DNA of 64,000 bases from Zelonia costaricensis (lineage: Eukaryota; Euglenozoa; Kinetoplastea; Trypanosomatida; Trypanosomatidae), in the NCBI GenBank assembly GCA_030849075.1, contig JASAOO010003530.1, forward strand, positions 1-64,000, in the 5' to 3' direction. The notes beneath the pieces are model-generated. The model was not told the origin of the DNA and did not search any database. It worked only from the letters and a program-made list of their open reading frames with translations. The translations under genes were made by a program, and so were the position numbers. Position 1 is the first letter of the stretch; every line of letters starts with the position of its first letter. This document shows positions 52,966-62,803 of the stretch, one piece after another.

Positions 52966-55900
52966 TGTCGGGCTGTCTTCGTTGAGGGAGAGGGGAAGGA
53001 GTGGAGGTGAATCTGATCCTAGGCGTGCGATAGACAAAGAAAATGGGGATTGAGCTTTCTCGAATTAGATCAACACGCGGCGTGTGTAAACCGAACTTCG
53101 GTGTTGATGAGGGTTGCGCTGAGTTTCACCAAAGGAATAGGAGAAGCGTGAGGGGGGGGGGGGCGGGGCCAGCAGCGTCGCAGCCCTGTGTGGATGTTCG
53201 TCAGAGGACGCGGAGTCCCGCTGGTTGGTGACTCACCCGAGTAAGGAGCGTACGACGCAGAAGTAAGAAAGGCGGAGAGTGAAGAGAATGCAGTACGGGA
53301 CACAATAAGGAGGCGCACCACAGTACAGGGCACCGACAGAGCGCGAGCGGCGTCACTTTTTTTTCGGCTTTGCGTTGCTCGTTTGATTTGATTTGTGTGT
53401 GTGTGTGTGTGTGAGGGGGAGGGGGGCGGAGGAGAGGGAAGGGGCGCGAACGGCCAGTGGTACGTTGCGTGAAATGCAAGAAACTGGGGTGGGATGCGCG
53501 GGACGTCAAAGCTGGGGTTGAGAGACGGAGAGAGAGAGCCAAATGTGCTAGCGATGTTTTCGTTTGTGTGTTGATGAGCTGCAGAGGGTCGTGCTGCGGT
53601 GATGTAGTGTAGTGTTGTGTAGAGAAAACAAAAGATGAAGGGCAGTGAGCACAGGAAGAGAAAGTGGAGCGGCGTTGGTGGGTGCAGTGTGCGGGGGGGA
53701 GGAGGAGAAGAGCTCAAGTGCTGTGGGTGGATGTGTGTGTGTGTGTGTGTGTGGTTGTATGGCTGGTGCTGCAGAGCGGGGATGGCCGGTGCCCTGCGTA
53801 CGTGGCGCGCAGCGCACACTCGCGAGCGCTCCGCACATCAGCCTCTGGGCCATGTCCTTGCTAAAGACACGCAGGGTCATCTCTGATGCGAAACGCTGCG
53901 GGTGAGCATCCCTCAGTGACGACACTGGCCAGCGGCGCGCATCAGCAAGCTCCTGCCGCCTCGACTCCCCCCCCCCTCCCGCGCGCCTTACCCCACTCCC
54001 GCCTCCGGTGCCCTAATAGAAGTGCGTCACGCATCAGTCAGATGCGTGCACGGCTACTATACGCAGCGTGGAGTGGGGTGGGGAAGAGGGAGATGGAAGA
54101 GGGGGAGGGGAGGGAGGGCGATGCGAGCAGCCAACGCGTGTAGCCCTTATCAGGCCTGGCACGTGTCCACTCTTTGTGGTTTGGCGTGTTGTGAGCTTTG
54201 ATGAGATACGGAGTTTTGTCTAATTACGTTCACCGCGAAGCACGCACCCGAAGCACGGGCGGCGCCGGCTCCTCCTTCCCCCGTGGGGCGGCGAAGGAGG
54301 GCATTAGTGGAGAAGAACACGCCAAGAGAGAGAAAGAAGAAGAAGACAGGCACACAGGGAGGGGAAGGGGAGGGGGGTGTTTAACCCGCACGCGCACCTA
54401 CGCACATGCGCACGCACACGCAGACACACAAACAAAGGCTAGCCGATAGTTGGCCAGACCACTCCCAAGGTAGCGCCACATCCGCACCCCAGCTGCAGAC
54501 CCGCATGCGGGCGCACTCACCGTCACCGCCACTACAGCGATCCTTACCCCCCCCCCCACTCTCTCTCTCTCTCTCACCCAACACACTCAACACGGGAAGT
54601 CCGCCGGCGCGCCGCGTGATTCGGGCTACACGCACTGCGCCACGGAGCGAGATCAACACGTCGCCCCTCCCCCCTCTGAACTACCCACACGTGACCTTTT
54701 TTATCTCTCTTGTTTGCCTTTCGAGGAACGGAGGACAAGGAGGAAGGATGAACGCAAGAGTGTGTGTATGTGACACCCCCCACCATCACCACCACCTCCC
54801 TTCCACAATGCCCTCGCCCAAGCAAGCGTACACGCACACGCGCGCGCGTACGCACTGCAACGCACCCCAGCACCAACAAGCTCGAGAGGAAAAAAAAAGA
54901 GAGAAGAGCCACACAGGCGGGTCCTGCACGGCGGTGGATGAATGGCAACGGGTGGGGCCGGGCGCACGACACGATCAAAGGCAAACGAGAAGACAAGAGA
55001 AGAGATATAGTAAGTAAGGTGGTGGTGTATACAAGAGGAGGATGCTAAGTGGAGCTGAATGTGTGTGTGTGTGTGTTTGTGCGCCAAGGAAGGAAGGCCT
55101 GGAGCGGACCTGGGAAAAAAAAACAGAAGGAGGGAAAGAAAGACACAGCAAGGCAGCGCAGCTGTGAATGCCTCGTTCTTTCTTTTTTGCGCTCGTCTCT
55201 TGCACACCACATCCACTCACGAACACACCAAAAGCACACCGCGACCAAGGAGAAGCCAAATCCGCCCACACGCACTCGATGCCCGCGCGAGAGAGAAGAA
55301 CCAAACGAAAAAAAAAAGAAAAAAGAGAATCACAAGTCACCACCGATGAAGGCGCCAAGAAGCAGACACACGCATCCACGCGCTGGGACGCACACGCAGC
55401 AGGGGGAGGGGGAGGAGCGCAATGGCGAGGAGTGGAGGACACACACCGCGAGAGAGAGAGAGACTCGTACACAAGAACATGCACAGTCCCACCCCCAACT
55501 CTCCTCCCCCTCCCTCCCTCCCGCTCCACGCGCCACAAGGAAAAAGAAAGAAAAGAAGAGAGTCGCCACATTCGAGCACCAACGCTCAAGAGGGAAATCA
55601 ACCGAACAGAGGAAGGCAAGAAACCAAAAGCACCCACAAACACACACACACACTTCACGTAGTCGAGCAAAGGAGGGAAGAAAGAAAGAAAAAAGAGACC
55701 CACAAGGCACCTGCACCAAAGTACACACTCTCACACAGCCGCACATCCGCGACCATGCCCAGTGGTGCCCCCCCCCCGCTACTCCATCGTGGCACACGCG
55801 GGAGGGCCGGGTGAGACCGGCCGCGGATGCATGCAAACGGGAGCAGCGGAGAAGGGGGGGTGGGGTGGGGTGGTGGCGGAACCTCCTACCCCCTCCCCCC

Positions 55901-56620
55901 CCTCCAACCGCCCGTCCTCGAAGGTGCGCACCCCCAACGCGCGAGACGCGGCGCGACACGACTCGAGACAGGCCGGAAGGGGAAAAAACAAAAAGCAAAA
56001 AAAGGGGGAGAAGAAAGGGAAGACACCAACACAACAAAGAAGAAGAAGGGGGGGCGGAAACACGCTACGGATGGGGGCACGGGTGCGAACGCGCACACGA
56101 CACGTGGAACGGGCCAAGAAGAGGGTGAGAAGAGGACGAGGAAGAGCCCGGCAGTCCGTCAGGCACACACCGCCACACACACACACACACAGACACGGAG
56201 TAGCGCAGGAAACAAGCTCTTGAAAAAAGGGAAGAAAGATGGCACACACACACACACACACGCACACAGAGACACGCACAAGTGGAAGAGGTGACACGCC
56301 GTTACATGTGTTGAAGAGGGTCAAGAGAGAGGGAGGAGCGCACGACGACCACACCGGGGGGAGGGGGGGAGGGGGAGGGCGGGCCGTGGTGCGTGAGAGC
56401 GGAAGTTTGTTTGGGGAGAGGGAGGGTGCGAGTAGCGGCACAGGCAATAGCAGCAGCAGCACCATGAAGCAACAGTGACCGCGGCGCGGCATCACCGCAG
56501 CGTAAGAGCCCCGCAACGCCAGACAAGACGAGGGCAAGGAGGGCACCAACGCCTCACAGGCCCCCGCAACCTCCAGCCCCACACCCGTCCCTGCGCCCCT
56601 CCCTCCACTCGAACTGGCAC
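52966..56620. other. Spacer between degenerate helicase gene and BAR array
   Basis: About 3.7 kb without a supportable gene. It contains TG tracts (53395-53413, 53729-53753), a 12-G run (53152-53163), CA tracts (56167-56191, 56242-56265) and extended purine-rich plus strand. A more complex patch lies at about 53885-54260. Confidence 0.55.
52977..53010 (-). promoter_or_regulatory. Putative trans-splice acceptor for short BAR-like gene
   Basis: A minus-strand pyrimidine tract (about 52982-53010) is followed by AG at 52978-52977 and again at 52974-52973. Leaders of 11 or 7 nt would precede the ATG at 52965. Confidence 0.45.
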
Positions 56621-59600
56621 TCAGCTGGAGGCTGACGAGGCGGCCTGCAGCTTGTTGGTCTTGGCTCGCGCGTTGCGTGCACGTCGCTTCGCCGCGCCAC
56701 TCTTGCCGACCTCTGCGCCGCCCCCGCTGCCAGCCCCACCACCGCTTCCGCCCGCGGCGTCCCTGCTCGCTCCAGAGCCTGGGGCAAGAGGCGACGGCGG
56801 GCCCGACTTGCTCGCAGAGCCGCTGCTCTTGTCCGCCTCCCGCCTGCCCTCGTTGCCGCCGCGCCCCGCAGACGCCGCAGCTGCCGCAGCAGAGGTCGGC
56901 GCAGGCGGTAACGGGCTCGCGGCACCGCCGCCCCTCCTGCCCGTGTTGGCCGCAGGTGCCGCTGCGGTGGCCGGGCCTCCGTTCGTCGCCTCCTTGCCGC
57001 CTCGGCCCGCCGCTGCGCCCTGCGTGGCCGAACCGCTGCCGCGCGCGTTGCGGCTTTGGACACTGTTGACACCGGCGCTGTTGTTATTGGTGCTGCTGCT
57101 GCTGCCGCCTGTCGACGCCGCCCCAGCTTCCTTGCTGCCACCGGCTGCGGCGCCGGTGCTGGACGAGAGGCTCCCGCGCGGCAGCGGCAGCTGCGGTTGA
57201 CGTGCGTTGCCCGCACTGTTGCCAGATGCCCCCGTCGACGTCGCCGGCGCCACGACCCCCGCGTTCTTCACAAGCTTTGCAAACGTCTGCCGCTCCGTGC
57301 TGCTCGCACGACGCGCGGGCCCGGCACCTCCGCTACCGCCGTGGTTGCCGCTGTTCACGCTTGGCTTGCCGTTGCCACTCGGGCCGGTGACCGCGGCCCC
57401 TGCCGTCGCGACGTTGCCCTGTGCGAGAAGCTGCACCGGGGAGGGCGTGGCCGACGTGGTGGCCGAGGTCGAAGACGAGGCGGCGGCGTTGGGCGAGCTC
57501 GCGGCTGTGTCGGACGCGTTCGAGCTGGACTCGAGCCACTGCTGCTCCTTGAGCAGCTTCGCCGCGAGTACCCGCTTCACCGTGACGAGCTCGCCGGATG
57601 TAAGCGTGGGGGTGAGGCTTGTATCCGCGCCGTTGGTGCCGGCGGTCGCAGGGCGCGGCTGGGGTGGCGAGCCGGGCGCGTTCGCCGGCCATTCGGCCTC
57701 CCCGGCATGCCCGCAGACGAGCGGGATGAAGTACGGGTGCTTGGCGGCAATGTCAAGGACCGGCAGCGGGTGCTCCACTGGCTCTTGCGCGCCGGGGCGG
57801 CCCGGTGAAGGGCCCGTCGAGGTCAGCGACGTGGCGATCGCCGCGCGGGTGAGGGTGCCGGTGGCGCCGCTGTACATGTACTGGTGCAGGAAGTACCCCG
57901 AGAGAGTGAAGTCGGCCGACACCATCATGGTCACGAGCACCGGCAGCGGCCGCTGCGGTGCCGCGCGCTTCGCGCTGGTTGTCGCCAATGCCGCCGGGCT
58001 GGCGGTGGTGGTGCCCTCGCGCAGCTGCTGCAACTTGACTTGAATGTTTTCCTCCCTGTTGTTGCGGTTCTGCCGCAGCGACAGCTCGATCTCGCGCTCG
58101 CCGTCGACGGTGGTGTGCAGGATTTGGATAAACTCTGCCCACTCCTGCTCCGTCAGGGACTTCTGCGGCGGGTAGTACTGAATCACAATGTCGACGTCCA
58201 TGACGTCAATCGAGGTCAGCGCGTCCCATGCGATGAGGGTGACGACGACCGGCGACGAGGCAGGGGAGGCAGCGGCAGCAGCCGGGGACGCCCCCGGCGC
58301 TACGGCCCGCTCGGCCGCCTCGCAGCTCAGCACGTACGACGCCTGGCACTGCTGTTGCGCGCCGAGGCTGTCCATGCGTCGCGTCGAGATCACGCAGTTG
58401 GGCGAGTTCGTCGTAGCCGAGCCCGCGGTCGGGGCCTCCTTGGACACCCCCCAACTCGCGATCAGCGCGCCCAGCTGCGCCACCTCCTTGTTGTGCGTCA
58501 GTAGCAGCACGCGGTGGTACAGCCCGCTGCGATCCGTGACGATGCGGCGCAGCTGCGCCTCCTTGTCCGACTGGTTCTGTGAGAGCACGATGCGCACCCC
58601 GAGCGACTCCGCCGGGGAGCTGAGCCCCTCGTGTGGGTGGGGCATGAGCGCGACGGCGACGGGGCTGATGTAGGTGGACGGCTGCAGCTGGTAGTAGCGC
58701 CGGCTGCGACGGCTGAGGCACTGCCGCAGCGGGGGCGGCAGCTGGGCGACCGGGCCGCGGCAGATCCACATGTAGTGCGGGTGCAGGTGCAGCGCCGGGG
58801 CGTAGCGCGGGTTCTGCCGCAGCACCGCCGCGTAGAGCGTGTGGTGCAGCTCGCGCCACTGCTGCAGTGCCTTCTCGGTGCCCATCGGGGATGTGACGCT
58901 GGCGCCGCCGACCTCCTCCACCACGATGGAGGCGATGTGCGGGTACACGCGCCGCGTCCCCGGGGCGGCAGCGGCAGCGCTCCCCGCGGCCCCCGCGGCT
59001 GCGCCGTCTCTCGCGGCGTCTGGCGTGCCGCCCGTGACGGCGACGTCGACACCGGCGTTCAGGAGTGCGTTGATGCTCCAGCCGAGGAAGGCGTGCACGG
59101 GGACGACAATGATGGACGCCGCGAAGGGACACTCGGCGGCCGCAGTCGCCGTCGTCGTCGGTGACGCCGTGGTGGCAGCAGCAGCAGCCGCAGTAGTGCT
59201 GGCGGCATCTTCGTCCGCAGGCTCGGCCGGATGCGCCGTGGCGGACGCCTCCGCGCTGGACGGGGACGCGGGGTCTGCGGCGGTAGTCGTAGTCGCACTG
59301 CTGTTGATGTTGCTGCTGCTGCTGCTGCTACTGCTACTGCTCGTAATGCTGCTGGTGCTGCTCCTCTCGGTGGTGGAGTTGGCCGCTTTCGCACTCGACT
59401 TTGGCGTCTCCGCCGCCGACGCGACGGTGCCCCCCTCCGCCGCCGACGGCGCCGTGGCGGTGGGCGTCGTCGCGGCTGCCGGAAGGACGAGGGAGGCGGG
59501 CGCATTGCGGCCGGTGTGCAGCACCACGCGAACGCGCACGCCGCACGCGTCGGCCAGCGCCGTGCAGAGCCGGTGCAGCTCCGCCGCGCTCGCCTCCGTC

Positions 59601-60235
59601 TCCGCCAGCACCAGCGACACCTCCGGTGCCCAGTTGCGGGCCGCCAGTGGTAGCTGCGCGACGCGGCCCTCGCCGTCCGCGCGGACGGCCGCTGCGGCAG
59701 CGGTGGCGCTCGTGGTGGATGTTGTCACCGGCGCCGGCGCGGCCCCGTTCGCGCCGCTGCTGTTTGCCGCCGTCTCCTGCCCAGCGCTGAGCAGGCAGTG
59801 CATCGTGTACGTCGTCAAGAGCATGCGACACTCCGCCAGGGCCGCGTCGGTGCAGTACAGCGGCGTTGGCAGCAGTCCGCTATCGCCGTCGCCGGGCCTC
59901 GGGGACGAGGGCCCACTCGCGGCGCCGCCGGTGCTGTTGGAGCCGGTCGACGGTGTGCTGGAGGCCCCCGGGCCGGCAGCAGCAGCCGCGGCGGCACGCA
60001 CCGCCGTGTTGTTGTGCACCCACACCGCCGCCGCGCTGCCCACCTGCCGCGTCCCGGTGGCGCAGCGGCCGTCCACGATGACATCAGCGAAGTCCACGGC
60101 GGTGCGGCGCAGGACTCGCTTGAGCAGCGGGGTGGGGGTGATGGTGTGGCCAGCGGCCTGGGCGGCGGTGAGCAGCTTCGCGTGGAGCTGCACCCCGGCC
60201 TCCGCGAAGGTGGGCAAGGGCGTGAGGATGCTCAT
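56621..60235 (-). CDS. Degenerate DEAD-box helicase-like protein
   Basis: A 1204-residue protein whose ordered segments follow the order of a DEAD-box RNA helicase while the ATPase residues are lost. PTPLL (34-38) sits where the Q motif has PTPIQ. DVIVDGRCATGTR (51-63) replaces the Walker A (A-TGSGKT). SLVLAETEASAAELHRL (about 205) resembles motif Ia, IIVVPVHAFLGW (about 372) resembles the TPGRL region, and SIVVEEVGG (about 434) replaces the DEAD box. In the second lobe, HRVLLLTHNKEVAQLGALI (about 570) and LIAWDALTSIDVMDVDIVIQ (about 665) resemble motifs IV and V. Long Ala/Ser/Thr insertions, one with poly-Ser coded at about 59290-59345, separate them. The last 400 residues are Gly/Ser/Ala-rich and end in a basic tail (AAKRRARNARAKTNK) suited to RNA binding. 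It is probably a pseudo-helicase scaffold. Confidence 0.85.
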   Translation of the reverse strand: MSILTPLPTFAEAGVQLHAKLLTAAQAAGHTITPTPLLKRVLRRTAVDFADVIVDGRCATGTRQVGSAAAVWVHNNTAVRAAAAAAAGPGASSTPSTGSNSTGGAASGPSSPRPGDGDSGLLPTPLYCTDAALAECRMLLTTYTMHCLLSAGQETAANSSGANGAAPAPVTTSTTSATAAAAAVRADGEGRVAQLPLAARNWAPEVSLVLAETEASAAELHRLCTALADACGVRVRVVLHTGRNAPASLVLPAAATTPTATAPSAAEGGTVASAAETPKSSAKAANSTTERSSTSSITSSSSSSSSSSNINSSATTTTAADPASPSSAEASATAHPAEPADEDAASTTAAAAAATTASPTTTATAAAECPFAASIIVVPVHAFLGWSINALLNAGVDVAVTGGTPDAARDGAAAGAAGSAAAAAPGTRRVYPHIASIVVEEVGGASVTSPMGTEKALQQWRELHHTLYAAVLRQNPRYAPALHLHPHYMWICRGPVAQLPPPLRQCLSRRSRRYYQLQPSTYISPVAVALMPHPHEGLSSPAESLGVRIVLSQNQSDKEAQLRRIVTDRSGLYHRVLLLTHNKEVAQLGALIASWGVSKEAPTAGSATTNSPNCVISTRRMDSLGAQQQCQASYVLSCEAAERAVAPGASPAAAAASPASSPVVVTLIAWDALTSIDVMDVDIVIQYYPPQKSLTEQEWAEFIQILHTTVDGEREIELSLRQNRNNREENIQVKLQQLREGTTTASPAALATTSAKRAAPQRPLPVLVTMMVSADFTLSGYFLHQYMYSGATGTLTRAAIATSLTSTGPSPGRPGAQEPVEHPLPVLDIAAKHPYFIPLVCGHAGEAEWPANAPGSPPQPRPATAGTNGADTSLTPTLTSGELVTVKRVLAAKLLKEQQWLESSSNASDTAASSPNAAASSSTSATTSATPSPVQLLAQGNVATAGAAVTGPSGNGKPSVNSGNHGGSGGAGPARRASSTERQTFAKLVKNAGVVAPATSTGASGNSAGNARQPQLPLPRGSLSSSTGAAAGGSKEAGAASTGGSSSSTNNNSAGVNSVQSRNARGSGSATQGAAAGRGGKEATNGGPATAAAPAANTGRRGGGAASPLPPAPTSAAAAAASAGRGGNEGRREADKSSGSASKSGPPSPLAPGSGASRDAAGGSGGGAGSGGGAEVGKSGAAKRRARNARAKTNKLQAASSASS
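59290..59345 (-). repeat. Triplet repeat encoding poly-Ser/Asn
   Basis: Imperfect CTG/CTA triplet tract on the plus strand. On the minus strand it reads as a run of serines followed by Asn-Ile-Asn, inside the insertion between the pseudo-helicase motifs. Confidence 0.8.
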
Positions 60236-60344
60236 CGTGCGTGTCTCTCACAATCACAGGCGAAAACGGTAAGCGGGGGTGAGAAGGAAGTGTGGCTCGT
60301 GGTGGTGCGTTGGGTGCGTCGGGGGAGGACAGGATCCAGCCTAT

Positions 60345-60375
60345 CTGAGCAAGAGAGGAGGAGGAGGGGGGGGAA
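60345..60375 (-). promoter_or_regulatory. Putative trans-splice acceptor for degenerate helicase gene
   Basis: A strong minus-strand pyrimidine tract (about 60351-60375) is followed by AG at 60346-60345. The leader of about 109 nt has no ATG before 60235. Confidence 0.5.
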
Positions 60376-61460
60376 GATGCGGCAGGGCTCAGCCGACACA
60401 CACGCACACACACAGAGAGACGCGCAAACGTGCGGGAGCGCTTAGACGCGAGGGAGAGCGAGCGGGATCACACTGTACGCGCAGACAAGCGCACAACCGT
60501 GCGAAGCACCTCACAACGAGGCACTGCACGCGTTGACGGCAGGCGAGGCACCAGAGTTGGAAGCCGCCACACTAAACACGCGCGCAGTGGAGGTGCACAC
60601 AGAGAGAGAGAGAGAGCCCCGCGCCAACGCGGAAGGATGCACCCAAAACGTGCGGGGACACGGGGACGCACACACAGAGGGGAAGAAACAAAGAGAACAC
60701 ACAGAAGAGGGGAGAGCAAGCCCGCAGAGAACTGAGAAGAGCGCGCGAGCGACCGATATGCGAGTTTGGGAAAGTGGGGAGGGGGGTGTATGCCTTTGTG
60801 TGCGTGTGCGTGTCTGCTTGTGTGTGTGTGTGTGTGTGTCTAGCGACCTCGTCTCGTCCTGCAGTGAGAAGTGGCTATTGGTGAGGGGCTTTGATGTCGA
60901 GTAGGAGAGCGGTGGGGGTGGGGAGGGGGGGGAGCCTCGAGCGGTAGGACACTGAGAGAAGGAAGCCTCAAAACCAAAGAGCCGATGGCCCTGGGAAGAG
61001 AGTCGAGGCGGACGGCGTAGTGTGGTGTGCGGGGGGGGAGGTTTTACTATGCCACCAGACACGCACAAAAAAGGGGGAGGTAGACAAGGCTGTCTCGGCA
61101 CTCACGCGAGCACACGTTGCAACACACGCGCACCGCGAGAGACACAACAAGGGGAGGGGGGAGGTGAGCACTCGCACCCAGAACACAAATAAAAAACACC
61201 TGACAACACTGTAGGCTGGGGAAAGAGGAGAAGTACGAACACGTCTCGCCACTTCGAAATCCCGGCTGCCCAGCGCACTTGCAGGCACGGCAGGAAGGCG
61301 CAGGCGGCGACGAGGTGGAGTGGGGGGGAAAGAGAAGACACAGAGGGGTGTGGGAGGAGGTCGACAAGGCAGCCGGCGAGAAGACGAAGCCGTCTGCGTG
61401 TACGTCCTGGTAAAGCGTGCTCGCGCAAGCACACGAAGTCCACCGTCGAAGACGCGCACG

Positions 61461-61489
61461 GTGTGTGTGTGTGGGGGGGGGGGGGGGGG
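61461..61489 (+). repeat. (GT)6 followed by G17 run
   Basis: A short GT repeat runs straight into 17 consecutive G, the longest homopolymer I see in the window. Confidence 0.85.
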
Positions 61490-62772
61490 CGCACCGCGTC
61501 CTTTGCCACTCGCGTGCGGGACGGGGCACCGTTGCGACTACCCGACTGGCGCACACACGCTCGCACGATCGCTGCTGCGATGGCCGCACTGCTGCACCGC
61601 GACACGTGATGGGCGCCCTCTTTGTACTTTTCCCCCTTTGTTCCCTCAAGGCCCCGTTGCGCTGCAGCACGAGACGCCGCAGTGCAGGGGCACCGCGCCA
61701 ACCACAGCGGCGGCGGTCTACACGGGCGTACTGGAGAGACGCAACGCGAGGCTCGCGCGCTCACTGTGCTGAAGTGGCAGCGAGGTCCGGCAGAGGTCCG
61801 AGACGCCTCGGCGCGGGGGTGCAGCGGTGGAGGCGGCGGAGCTCCCGGGGAGGAAAGGGGGCCTGCGGCGGAGAAGATTCGCGTGCCACAGCGCCAATCC
61901 AGCTCGCCAACACAAACACACGCACCCGCTAAATTCGGAAGCTGAGGCGGCGTGCACGGGGAGAGCGGGGGTGATGAGAAGCCGGGGACGGCGACCACGG
62001 TCAGCACAAGGGCTGAAGACGAGCGGCTCAAACCCAAAAACCAGCCACAGCGGCGTGCGACGAGAGCGGCTTCCCGTGAGCGGGTGCAGGTGGAGACCGA
62101 GAGCGCGACGAGAAGGAGGGGAGAGAGGGAGGAGGCTCAGCTCAGCACGCGTTCCAACGGAGAGTGCACGAGGAGGGGTGGACAGAGGCCCAGGTCACCG
62201 TCACGTCCGAGTTGTGCCGAGAGCGAGTTGGAGCGGGGGGGACAAGGAGCGTCGGGGAGGGGGAGGGCGTCCAGCGACGCACGTTGCGGGGCGTGTGTGA
62301 GACGGGGATGGGAGGGCGGCACACGAGCAACGGAGGGGGGGAGGGGGAGGAGGGACAACACAGGAAGGAATAGCGGATCGCCGAGCGGCTGCAACAACGG
62401 GCCACACTGGTGTGATCGCACAGTTTGAGGGGGCGGCAGTGTTCGTATGTGTGTGTGTGTGTGTGTGTGTGAAGGAGCGTCGTACGCAACAGCCACAGCA
62501 AAGCCAGAAGATTCGAGAGAGAGAGAGAAGTGAGTGGTACGGCTGGAAAAAGAAATGGCGCAGCGTATCACCTCCGCCTTCGATGCTTCCGTCCCTTGCA
62601 CGACGTCTGCGCCAGGGGGGCTGGTAGCAGGCGAGGAGCAGCGATCTGGAAAAGCGGCCGTGGCCCAGCAGCCTCCCTTCCCCGCTTCCCCTTTCCCATT
62701 TTCAACGAGCCGATCGTTTCGAAGAGGCGGGGGGAGGGGAGGGGGGCGGTGGCACCTGGCGACGTGGCTCAC

Positions 62773-62803
<31 letters not shown>

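Noticed and set aside
55049..56128. 359-codon plus-strand open frame
   Set aside because: Lys/Arg/Thr/His-rich translation of purine-rich and CA-repeat spacer, on the non-transcribed strand.
61102..62037. 311-codon minus-strand open frame upstream of the degenerate helicase gene
   Set aside because: Low-complexity Pro/Ser/Cys sequence with no ordered islands, typical of translated spacer.
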